Source of the DNA: Mucilaginibacter sp. | Lineage (GTDB): Bacteria > Bacteroidota > Bacteroidia > Sphingobacteriales > Sphingobacteriaceae | DNA length: 5,201 nt | Assembly: GCA_028288315.1 (NCBI GenBank) | Contig: JAQBNY010000101.1 | Location: forward strand, 1-5,201 | Direction of reading: 5' to 3' | Part shown: piece after piece, positions 1-5,020 of the stretch | Numbering within the stretch: position 1 is the stretch's first letter | Layout of the letters: every line of letters begins with the position of its first letter | Translations under genes and position numbers: made by a program | Notes under the pieces: model-generated | What the model saw: only the letters and a program-made list of their open reading frames with translations | What the model was told of the DNA's origin: nothing | The model's database searches: none

Positions 1-102
1 TACAAGCGTTTATTGGATATCTACAGCTCTAATTCAAAAACTGTAGATGCTTTAATGAAGCTTGAATTGCCAAGCGGTGTTGAAGTGGAGATCAAAGTAT
101 AA
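1..102 (+). CDS. rpsJ: 30S ribosomal protein S10, C-terminal end (partial)
   Basis: This is the 3' end of a gene that begins before the window. It is open in frame 1 from the first base and ends with TAA at 100-102, giving 33 residues that start YKRLLDIYSSNSKTV. The segment KTVDALMKLELPSGVEVEIKV-like ending matches the S10 C-terminus (E. coli has KTVDALMRLDLAAGVDVQI, from memory). S10 is a 30S head protein of about 100 residues and also acts in transcription antitermination with NusB. In Bacteroidota it usually follows rpsL, rpsG and fusA and directly precedes rplC. Here it is followed 21 bases later by a terminator, so it is the last gene of its operon. Identity is secure from the conserved ending and from rplC at the other end of the window. 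Confidence 0.93.
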   Translation, partial: YKRLLDIYSSNSKTVDALMKLELPSGVEVEIKV

Positions 103-123
103 TTGTACCGGAAGATCTATAAT

Positions 124-155
124 AAAAGCCATTCTTGAAAAAGAATGGCTTTTTT
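124..155 (+). terminator. Rho-independent terminator of the rpsJ operon
   Basis: A perfect 13-bp stem (124-136 with 141-153) is closed over a GAAA tetraloop (137-140), and the 3' arm runs into a T tract (150-155). It lies 21 bases after the rpsJ stop. The A-rich 5' side and T-rich 3' side could also give weaker termination for transcripts coming from the right. It should uncouple rpsJ from everything downstream, including rplC. Confidence 0.92.
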
Positions 156-166
156 AGTTTAAAACA

Positions 167-397
167 AACCCGTCATTGCGAGTTTTAAAATCCGAGGCCT
201 CTGAAAGGGAAATGACATTTGCTGGGGTCATCCTGAGCTTGTCGAAGGACGTGCGCAAAGGCCCGCCCGCGATGCTTCGACAAGCTCAGCATGACCCATA
301 TAATTAAATATGTCATGGGTAGGTACGAAGCAATCTCCAACAGAAAAGTTGTCGACAAGCTTGTGGAGGATTGCTTCGTACCTCGCAATGACGGGTT
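167..397. repeat. Composite REP-like palindromic repeat, interrupted in its left arm
   Basis: The outer arms are perfect inverted repeats: AACCCGTCATTGCGAG at 167-182 pairs with 382-397. A second perfect 15-bp pair lies at 321-335 and 369-383 (AGGTACGAAGCAATC and its complement), continuing as CTCCA/TGGAG (335-339 with 364-368). Two overlapping 10-bp palindromes, TTGTCGACAA (349-358) and ACAAGCTTGT (355-364), occupy the loop. The right arm is continuous, while the left arm is split by 183-322. Without that segment the left arm would read GCGAG-GTACGAAGC, the exact complement of the right arm. The element lies between the convergent ends of rpsJ and the VOC gene, a typical site for dispersed palindromic repeats. 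Motifs such as CGTCATTGCGAG are, from memory, dispersed in Sphingobacteriaceae genomes; copy number here is unknown. Confidence 0.85.
183..322. repeat. 140-bp segment nested in the repeat arm, carrying a 23-bp inverted pair
   Basis: Its core is an inverted repeat, 225-247 with 275-297, pairing at 22 of 23 positions (mismatch C232/C290). It contains TGAGCTTGTCGAAG and its complement, a motif I recall as a common dispersed repeat in Bacteroidota. Flanking it, ATGACATTT (212-220) and AAATATGTCAT (306-316) pair with a two-base bulge. The loop, 248-274, is G+C-rich. The segment sits exactly between the two halves of the outer repeat's left arm, with only the dinucleotide AG shared at its edges (181-182 and 321-322). 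No coding capacity or transposase is seen, so any movement would need a protein supplied elsewhere. Calling it an insertion is inference from the restored arm. Confidence 0.75.
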
Positions 398-411
398 GGG
401 AAAAGGGTAAC

Positions 412-819
412 TTATCCCTGTGGTGGTCCGGCAGGATCCATCCATACGTATTCCCAAAGGTGGCCATCTAAATCTTCAAAGCTGTGTTGGTACATCCATC
501 CGTAATCCTGCTCTGGTTTTGGTATTCTGCCACCGGCTTCTATTGCCTTTTTTACAATGTCATCAACTGCTTCTTTACTATCTGTAGACAGGGCTACAGT
601 ACATTCCTGCGCTTTGCTGGTATCTACAATATCCTTTTTGGTAAATGACTGAAAGAAAGGTTCAACCAATAACATAACGTATATAGTATCGCTGATTATC
701 ATGCAGGTTGCATTTTCATCGGTAAATTGCGGGTTAAAAGTATAACCAAGCTTGGTAAAGAACGCTACCGATTTGTTAAGATCCTTAACATGTAAGTTCA
801 CAAAAATTTGAGTTGTCAT
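412..819 (-). CDS. VOC-superfamily (glyoxalase/bleomycin-resistance fold) protein
   Basis: The 135-residue product has the size and layout of a single-module vicinal-oxygen-chelate protein. The first beta-strand and helix appear as IFVNLHVKDLNKSVAFF (5-21) followed by LGYTFNPQFTDENA, and the closing strand is FEDLDGHLWEYVWMDP (114-129). Candidate metal ligands or active-site residues are H10, H112, H120 and E123. The opening and the TDENATCM-x-ISD-x-IYVMLL stretch resemble the COG3607 'predicted lactoylglutathione lyase' group, whose substrate is mostly unknown. True glyoxalase I activity should therefore not be assumed. The protein is complete, cytosolic (no signal peptide) and probably a dimer, as is usual for the fold. 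The start ATG at 819-817 gives the expected N-terminus; only an AT-rich leader precedes it. The gene is transcribed alone, convergent with rpsJ, and ends 15 bases from the palindromic repeat. Confidence 0.88.
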   Translation of the reverse strand: MTTQIFVNLHVKDLNKSVAFFTKLGYTFNPQFTDENATCMIISDTIYVMLLVEPFFQSFTKKDIVDTSKAQECTVALSTDSKEAVDDIVKKAIEAGGRIPKPEQDYGWMYQHSFEDLDGHLWEYVWMDPAGPPQG

Positions 820-841
820 AATTGTTGGGTTTTAATTTATG

Positions 842-849
842 TAAAGATA
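842..849 (-). promoter_or_regulatory. Possible -7 box for the VOC gene
   Basis: On the minus strand this reads TATCTTTA, one mismatch from the Bacteroidota TAnnTTTG -7 element, and lies 22 bases upstream of the ATG. No good TTTG -33 box is found at the usual distance, so the call rests on one short motif. Confidence 0.3.
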
Positions 850-1084
850 CAGGCGCATATTAACAACTATAATGTGTAAATACGACAAGTTAAGGGGGCG
901 ATTACGACTAATATAAATTAATACTCTCGCAAAGGTAAGCCTATTGCCAGATTGATCGTTAACAGTAACCGCAATAGCGTTTTTATTCCATTTGAGGCAC
1001 TTCCAGGCCGGGTGGTTGATTTAATACTTCTTGCTGATGAGTTGCTAGTGATGTGCCTTTAATCAGGTGAGGTAAGGTTCATTC
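850..1084. other. Non-coding stretch between the VOC gene and the coiled-coil gene
   Basis: No complete gene is supported here. A plus-strand frame is open from 922 to 1059 (46 codons) without a usable start. It begins YSRKGKPIARLI, which faintly recalls the GKP-x-A-x-L motif of Phd/YefM-type antitoxins, but the rest of the frame does not continue as such a protein. It may be a decayed remnant or chance. The segment from about 950 to 1075 is visibly richer in G+C than its surroundings. Confidence 0.4.
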
Positions 1085-1118
1085 AAAAAAAGCTTTTATT
1101 GTGGGTAAATATTACCCA
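1085..1118 (-). terminator. Possible terminator overlapping the stop of the coiled-coil gene
   Basis: TGGGTAA (1102-1108) and TTACCCA (1112-1118) form a 7-bp hairpin with a 3-base loop, and the minus-strand stop codon (1114-1112) lies in the stem. On the minus strand a run of seven T (1091-1085) follows about ten bases later. The gap between stem and T run is longer than in a classic intrinsic terminator, so this is moderate evidence only. Confidence 0.45.
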
Positions 1119-1921
1119 TTTCCCAGCAACTCATCCAGCTTATTGCGCTCTGTTTGCAATTCGCGGGCAAGTTTCTTTTCCTTTTCGTTGGCTTTAATTT
1201 TGTAGGTTTTGTATTCTTCCTCTAATTCCTCATATAGCTTAATGCGATACTTAGCCTCATGACTATGACTGCCTGACCTGCTAATTACAATGGCCGCTAT
1301 GGCGCCAAAGCCAATAACCAATCCCCACATAATTAAATTATAGGTGGCCTTTGTTAAGGGTATTCCTAACAAGTTTACCTCGTCAACTTTTTCTTTTGAT
1401 TGGGCAAGTGTTTGGTCTTTAGTTGTTGCAGCAGCTTTTAAAGTATCAATAGTTTTTGTTTGTGCGGCAAGTGTTGCCTGCGCCTCTTTTAATTGTCGGC
1501 GGACTGCACTCAATGTATCTGAATAATTTTTAAATAATGCTGAAACCAATGGCTGCTGCTGACCATAAACTTTAGTAAGCAGATATTGATACTGCCCATG
1601 CAGGCTTTTATCAACCGGTGCAGAATCTACTGATTGTTGTACTGGTTGTTGTTGTACTGGTTGTTGTTGTGCCGGTTGTTGTTGTATTGGAGTAGTTGTC
1701 GCTGGCGTATTAGCACTACCCGGAGTTTGGGTAACAGTAGCCGGCGTTTTTTTATAATAATATCTTTTAGTGTAAGGATTATATGTTACTGCCCTTGCGG
1801 TAGACTTTGCTTTTTTAATAGTATTAATAGCATTAGTAGTATCCTGTGCATAGCCATACTCTACATTACTTAAAGCAAGTAATATCAAAATAATGGTTTG
1901 TAGTTTAAAAAGCTTCATCAT
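1112..1921 (-). CDS. Secreted/membrane-anchored coiled-coil protein of a Bacteroidota family, function unknown
   Basis: The 269-residue product begins with a signal peptide (about 1-25, hydrophobic IILILLALSNV, probable cleavage near GYAQ-DTT). A basic, Tyr-rich patch follows (about 36-58), then a low-complexity T/P/Q linker (59-100) with four PxQQQ-type units at 78-97. Next come a coiled coil (about 130-182), the motif LLGIPLTKATYNLIMWG (184-200) leading into a transmembrane helix (about 195-214), and a charged C-terminal coiled coil (222-266). The GxxLTKxxYN-membrane-coiled-coil module matches, from memory, a widespread Bacteroidota family often labelled 'tRNA (guanine-N1)-methyltransferase'. 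No methyltransferase fold or SAM motif is visible, so that label looks wrong. The central part should be extracytoplasmic and the C-terminal coil cytoplasmic. The adjacent Met2 (ATG at 1918) could also be the start. The gene is divergent from tyrA. I assign no function. Confidence 0.85.
   Translation of the reverse strand: MMKLFKLQTIILILLALSNVEYGYAQDTTNAINTIKKAKSTARAVTYNPYTKRYYYKKTPATVTQTPGSANTPATTTPIQQQPAQQQPVQQQPVQQSVDSAPVDKSLHGQYQYLLTKVYGQQQPLVSALFKNYSDTLSAVRRQLKEAQATLAAQTKTIDTLKAAATTKDQTLAQSKEKVDEVNLLGIPLTKATYNLIMWGLVIGFGAIAAIVISRSGSHSHEAKYRIKLYEELEEEYKTYKIKANEKEKKLARELQTERNKLDELLGNG
1631..1690 (-). repeat. Four in-frame 15-bp tandem repeats coding PxQQQ
   Basis: Four consecutive 15-base units occupy 1631-1645, 1646-1660, 1661-1675 and 1676-1690. 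On the coding strand each reads CCN-GYA/ATA-CAA-CAA-CAA, giving PIQQQ, PAQQQ, PVQQQ and PVQQS. Because the unit is a multiple of three, copy-number change would lengthen or shorten the linker without a frameshift. Confidence 0.9.
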
Positions 1922-1971
1922 AATAATAAGTAAGTATCGTATAAGAATCTGTTAAGAGTTTAATTAATACT

Positions 1972-2003
1972 TAAACGTAACAATATTATTTAAAGTTTGT
2001 AAA
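1972..2003 (-). promoter_or_regulatory. Possible Bacteroidota-type promoter of the coiled-coil gene
   Basis: On the minus strand, TTTA (2003-2000) and TACGTTTA (1979-1972) are separated by 20 bases, each one mismatch from the TTTG / TAnnTTTG consensus. They lie 50 bases upstream of the start codon. The region is very AT-rich, so chance matches are likely. Confidence 0.35.
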
Positions 2004-2054
2004 TAATTGTTCTTTTATACATAAACCTCACATAATCTTTACGAAATGCTATTT

Positions 2055-2083
2055 TTTGCAAGCAACTTAACTATATATAATTG
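2055..2083 (+). promoter_or_regulatory. Possible promoter of tyrA
   Basis: TTTG (2055-2058, the end of a T6G run) and TATAATTG (2076-2083, one mismatch from TAnnTTTG) are 17 bases apart, two fewer than the usual spacing, and lie 47 bases before the ATG. This half of the divergent 209-bp intergenic region offers no better match. Confidence 0.35.
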
Positions 2084-2130
2084 TATGTAATTAACAAAAG
2101 CATATATATTAGGCTTTTTATTTTAAGACA

Positions 2131-3390
2131 ATGCGGATAGGATTAATTGGGTTAGGGGATATGGGGCGTTTATACGCCAAAACTTTTGCAAAGGCCGGCT
2201 ATATGGTGTTCGGTTGCGATTTGCCCGTTAACCGCGAAAGGCTGCATCAGGAGCTTGATCCGTTTGGAATAACCCTGATGGATGATGGCAAAGATGTGGC
2301 GCGAGTTAGTGACCTAATCATTTATTCTGTTGAAGCCGATAAACTGGAGCATGTGGTTGCGTTGTATGGGCCGGCAACTAAATACGGCGCTATAGTAGCC
2401 GGGCAAACATCTGTTAAACATCCCGAGATAACCATATTTGAAAAGTACCTGCCTGCCGATGCGCAGATAATTACCTTTCATGCTATGCATGGCCCGGGCT
2501 TTGAGCCTACAGGGCAAAAACTGATACTTATCCCTCACCGTTGTGATAAGGATGCCTACAAGCGCATGTTTGACCTGTTCACCTCCATTAAGACAGACAT
2601 TGTTGAAATTGCCGATTACCATGAGCATGATAAAATAGTAGCTGATACCCAGGCAGTAACCCATGTAGGTTTTGAAAGTATGGGCACCGCATGGAAGTCT
2701 GCAGGATTTTTCCCCTGGGAGAATGCGTCTTATATAGGTGGTATTGATAATGTAAAGATACTTACCACGTTAAGAATATTTAGTTATAAGGCACACGTGT
2801 ATGCAGGGCTTGCAATACTAAACCCTTATGCCAGGCACCAAGTTAAACAATATGCTACATCAGAATCGGAATTGTTTAAGCTGATGATAAAAGAGGAAGA
2901 AAGTGAATTCAGAAAACGGTTATATAAGGCCCGCGATTTTGTTTTCCATGAAAGCCGAAAGCCTATTATGCTGAATGATAAAGTAATGCGTGAATTTTCT
3001 TTGTCGCAAAAGCCCGAGCTGCAAAAATCAAATTCGCATCTGAGTATATTAAGTATGGTTGATGCCTGGTACCACTTAGGTGTAAACCCTTATGATAATC
3101 TCATTTGTCAAACCCCTCCATTCCGCCTTCGCCTGGGAATAGCCGAGTATCTATTTAAAAATGAACAACTGTTGGAGGAATCAATTGAAACCGCACTGTA
3201 TGATAAAACCATCCGTGGCGACGATTTGGAATTTCATTCAGCAGTAAGGGAATGGTCGGCTATTATAGGTTATGGCGATATGGAAGGTTACAAAAAGCAC
3301 TTTAACGAGGTGCAGGCTTTTTTCAGGGGAAGGCTGGAAGAAGGTAACAAGCAAAGTGCCGAATTGATAAGACGGCTCATGAAAGAGTAG
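2131..3390 (+). CDS. tyrA: Prephenate dehydrogenase, fungal Tyr1-like, full length
   Basis: This 419-residue enzyme should oxidatively decarboxylate prephenate to 4-hydroxyphenylpyruvate in tyrosine synthesis, in the cytosol. The N-terminal Rossmann domain has GLGDMG (7-12) as the dinucleotide loop and D30 at the end of strand 2. YSVEA (65-69) and GQTS (91-94) follow. HAMHGP (117-122) matches the HP-x-x-GP catalytic-His region of TyrA. HDKIVADTQAVTH (166-178) opens the helical dimerisation domain. Many segments match yeast Tyr1 as I remember it, along the whole length: FEKYLP, HVYAGLAI-x-NP, QYATS-x-x-ELF-x-LMI, NSHLS, PYD-x-x-IC-x-TP, DDLEF-x-x-x-REWS. Typical bacterial TyrA proteins are shorter (about 280-370) and diverge after the core. 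No chorismate mutase or ACT domain is visible. Yeast Tyr1 uses NADP+, but D30 leaves the cofactor open. The ATG starts directly at the Rossmann strand and an in-frame stop lies just upstream. The gene stands alone, divergent from the coiled-coil gene. The main uncertainty is whether it is the cell's only TyrA. Confidence 0.92.
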   Translation: MRIGLIGLGDMGRLYAKTFAKAGYMVFGCDLPVNRERLHQELDPFGITLMDDGKDVARVSDLIIYSVEADKLEHVVALYGPATKYGAIVAGQTSVKHPEITIFEKYLPADAQIITFHAMHGPGFEPTGQKLILIPHRCDKDAYKRMFDLFTSIKTDIVEIADYHEHDKIVADTQAVTHVGFESMGTAWKSAGFFPWENASYIGGIDNVKILTTLRIFSYKAHVYAGLAILNPYARHQVKQYATSESELFKLMIKEEESEFRKRLYKARDFVFHESRKPIMLNDKVMREFSLSQKPELQKSNSHLSILSMVDAWYHLGVNPYDNLICQTPPFRLRLGIAEYLFKNEQLLEESIETALYDKTIRGDDLEFHSAVREWSAIIGYGDMEGYKKHFNEVQAFFRGRLEEGNKQSAELIRRLMKE

Positions 3391-3768
3391 TTATTATTTT
3401 TTATAACTATAATACTAACATTTTTTATCAATGTCATGGGTTACCTATTCAGCCTGTAAATAAGTAAGGCTCTTCTGCCTGTAAATTCAATAATTGTATC
3501 TATTTCTAAGTTATTTATGCTTGAGTTAGCAGGAGCTGCCTAACTAATCAGCAGATTTAGCACAAAGAGTGAGCAATCCGGAACACTTTTTTGTTTTTAT
3601 TAGCTTTTTAAAGGTATGTATTTTACCTTTAAATCATAACCTAAGCCATTATACACTTTTCCGATCCTCTCCAATAATAATAATATTGAATGTGATATTG
3701 TAAGATATCTCTTCACAAGTATTACAGCGAATTCCTTTTGAATACCAATTAACTTTAGCATTAATAAT
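3391..3768. other. 378-bp intergenic region without a recognisable gene
   Basis: No plausible coding frame is seen on either strand. The region holds a 10-bp direct repeat GCCTGTAAAT (3452-3461 and 3477-3486) and the inverted repeat at 3607-3633. An AT-rich inverted pair AGTTAT/ATAACT (3389-3394 and 3403-3408) follows the tyrA stop but is too weak to call a terminator. No promoter fitting TTTG-N19-TAnnTTTG was found; TAACTTTA at 3750-3757 resembles a -7 box but lacks a partner. Confidence 0.6.
3607..3633. repeat. Perfect 10-bp inverted repeat upstream of the ATP-grasp gene
   Basis: TTTAAAGGTA (3607-3616) and TACCTTTAAA (3624-3633) are exact complements around a 7-base spacer. Neither strand continues into a T run, so it is not an intrinsic terminator. 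It lies about 135 bases before the next start codon, and could be an operator or an RNA hairpin; the sequence does not decide. Confidence 0.6.
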
Positions 3769-4626
3769 ATGTTGTTAGCATTTATTATTGGCATTTTCAA
3801 AATGCCCAATGAGATTACCACGAGAATTAAAACCAGACACAGAAAATTTTGGTCAGACCCTAATGCCGAGAAAGTTAGAAATACTATTACAGCTCCGGAT
3901 GATCCCATTGAAAAATGGAGAAACGTTGAAAATTGGCAGCGGAAACTAAGCAATAAACTTAATTCAAGAAATTTCGCATTAGCTCATAACTGCAGGGTAC
4001 CCCAGTTATACTGGTGTGGCAGAAATATAAAGGATATTAACTTTGATGCTTTCCCTAAAAATTATGTAATCAGGCCAACCATTGGTCATTCATCAAAGCT
4101 TGTATTTTTGATGAAGGAAGGCTATAATTTGTTTGAAAATAAAGCCTATTCAACAGATGAGTTAAAAGCTGTTTTACAGCAAGCTATAGATAATAACGAA
4201 AATCTACAATTTTTAATTGAAGAATTTTTGAAGGATGAAAATGGAGAGCAAAAAATTCTTAATGATTACAAGCTTTTTTGCTTTAATGGTGAAATTGCAT
4301 GCGTCAATATAATTGATAGGTTTAGCCCCAATACCGGAACCAGCACTTTTTATACTGAACAATGGGAGTTAATACCATCAGTTAATAAAATTTATCCATC
4401 AGGCTCATATACTCCGCCGCCAAAATGTTTTAATGAAATATTAGCGCAAGCAAAAGAATTAAGCAAATCTTATAAAGTTTTTGTAAGAATTGATTTGTAT
4501 GCTACTGATAAAGGCGCTGTATTTGGCGAATTTACACCAACCCCTGGTATGGGTGGTGGTTTTACTAAATTTGGACAAAAATTACTGATCAGCCATTGGA
4601 ATAAGTATTGCAAGGGGATGATTTAA
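3769..4626 (+). CDS. ATP-grasp (TupA-like, amidoligase-type) protein
   Basis: The 285-residue product fits the TupA-like ATP-grasp group (PF14305 type), thought to form amide bonds using ATP in surface polymer or teichuronopeptide synthesis. Visible landmarks are the nucleotide-binding strand NYVIRPTIGHSSKLVFL (98-114), EEFL (151-154), DYKLFCFNGE (166-175) with VNIIDR, and the catalytic core VFVRIDLYATDKGAVFGEFTPTPG (237-260, shown in part), with R240, D242 and E254 as likely ATP/Mg ligands. R102 stands where many ATP-grasp enzymes have Lys. The N-terminal part is short compared with TupA relatives. The start is uncertain: ATG 3769 adds a hydrophobic MLLAFIIGIF not expected for the family, while ATG 3802 gives MPNEITTR and a 274-residue cytosolic protein. 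Sampled G+C (4081-4260) is about 28%, against about 47% in tyrA (2401-2580), suggesting a separate origin. No adjacent glycosyltransferase genes support a polymer role, and the substrate is unknown. Confidence 0.75.
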   Translation: MLLAFIIGIFKMPNEITTRIKTRHRKFWSDPNAEKVRNTITAPDDPIEKWRNVENWQRKLSNKLNSRNFALAHNCRVPQLYWCGRNIKDINFDAFPKNYVIRPTIGHSSKLVFLMKEGYNLFENKAYSTDELKAVLQQAIDNNENLQFLIEEFLKDENGEQKILNDYKLFCFNGEIACVNIIDRFSPNTGTSTFYTEQWELIPSVNKIYPSGSYTPPPKCFNEILAQAKELSKSYKVFVRIDLYATDKGAVFGEFTPTPGMGGGFTKFGQKLLISHWNKYCKGMI

Positions 4627-4914
4627 AACATCAAATTCAAAGGTAATGGAGCAATCCTAATAAATGAACTTTCTTAATGGCTGTACATGCGAGCATGCAG
4701 ACCAGCCGCCAGTTATTATCCAAAATTTCCATATTTATAAAGTAGTTTGGCATGTATGCTACAACATTGCCATCATATGCTTCGTAATGTATATTGCTAT
4801 AATATTAAGATCTTCGGGTGCTCCAAATTAAACCGCTTAATCTTCAATATAATACGTCAAAACTGCCTATTGAAACAAGTATGCAAAAATTATAAAAAAA
4901 TAACTTGCTAACTA
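4627..4914. other. Intergenic region before the rplC promoter
   Basis: No recognised gene is present. One short plus-strand frame, 4664-4831, would encode 55 residues (MNFLNGCTCEHADQ at the start, then a hydrophobic span near residues 31-48), but no ribosome binding site, promoter or known relative supports it. An imperfect palindrome lies at 4681-4700 (CATGC-GA-GCATG core with CTG/CAG outside), enclosed by GGCTG/CAGCC (4679-4683 and 4703-4707). An A-rich tract (about 4884-4902) just upstream of the -33 box may act as an UP-like element for rplC. Confidence 0.5.
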
Positions 4915-4945
4915 TTTGACATTTAATACAAAATTTCTATCTTTG
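4915..4945 (+). promoter_or_regulatory. Bacteroidota primary-sigma promoter of the rplC operon
   Basis: The -33 box TTTG (4915-4918) and the -7 box TATCTTTG (4938-4945) match the phylum consensus TTTG / TAnnTTTG exactly, with the standard 19-base spacing. An A-rich tract precedes it. Transcription should start near 4950-4953, giving a leader of about 70 bases. It is the best promoter in the window, as expected for a ribosomal protein operon. Confidence 0.88.
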
Positions 4946-4948
4946 CCG

Positions 4949-5020
4949 TCCCTTACGGGGGAAATAATATGCCTTGAACGAAGCCCTACTGCTTCGATGG
5001 GCACAAATAAAATAAAGAAA
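4949..5020 (+). promoter_or_regulatory. Structured 5' leader of the rplC operon
   Basis: Two hairpins can be drawn. A small one pairs TCCC (4949-4952) with GGGA (4958-4961). A larger one pairs CGAAGC (4979-4984) with GCTTCG (4991-4996) over the loop CCTACT, and is extended by TGCC (4970-4973) with GGCA (5000-5003) across an internal loop. The last 16 bases before the ATG are A-rich, without a Shine-Dalgarno site. Its position makes it a candidate for autogenous control by a ribosomal protein such as L4, which regulates the S10 operon in E. coli. That role here is inference. Confidence 0.5.

Noticed and set aside
167..397. CRISPR array or tRNA-like structure in the repeat region
   Set aside because: The repeats are inverted pairs, not regularly spaced direct repeats, and no cloverleaf or anticodon arm can be drawn.
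185..467. Minus-strand open frames of 79 and 90 codons across the repeat region
   Set aside because: They run through the palindromic repeats and overlap the VOC gene end. Their sequence is just the translated repeat arms, with no conserved protein features.
1344..1873. Plus-strand frames opposite the coiled-coil gene
   Set aside because: They are antisense shadows. The Leu/Tyr-rich stretch near 1634 is the CAA tandem repeat read backwards.
2314..2664. Minus-strand frame inside tyrA
   Set aside because: It is antisense to a clearly conserved enzyme, with no signal of its own.
3389..3408. AGTTAT/ATAACT inverted pair after the tyrA stop as a terminator
   Set aside because: The stem is six mostly A-T pairs and no T run follows directly, so it would be very weak.
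3600..3953. 117-codon minus-strand frame crossing the start of the ATP-grasp gene
   Set aside because: Half of it is antisense to the ATP-grasp gene. The hydrophobic composition follows from AT-rich antisense codons, and no family is recognised.
412..4626. The four inner genes as one biosynthetic or defence cluster
   Set aside because: The genes are on both strands with long gaps, differ in base composition and share no pathway. No nuclease, toxin, reverse transcriptase or transposase is present.
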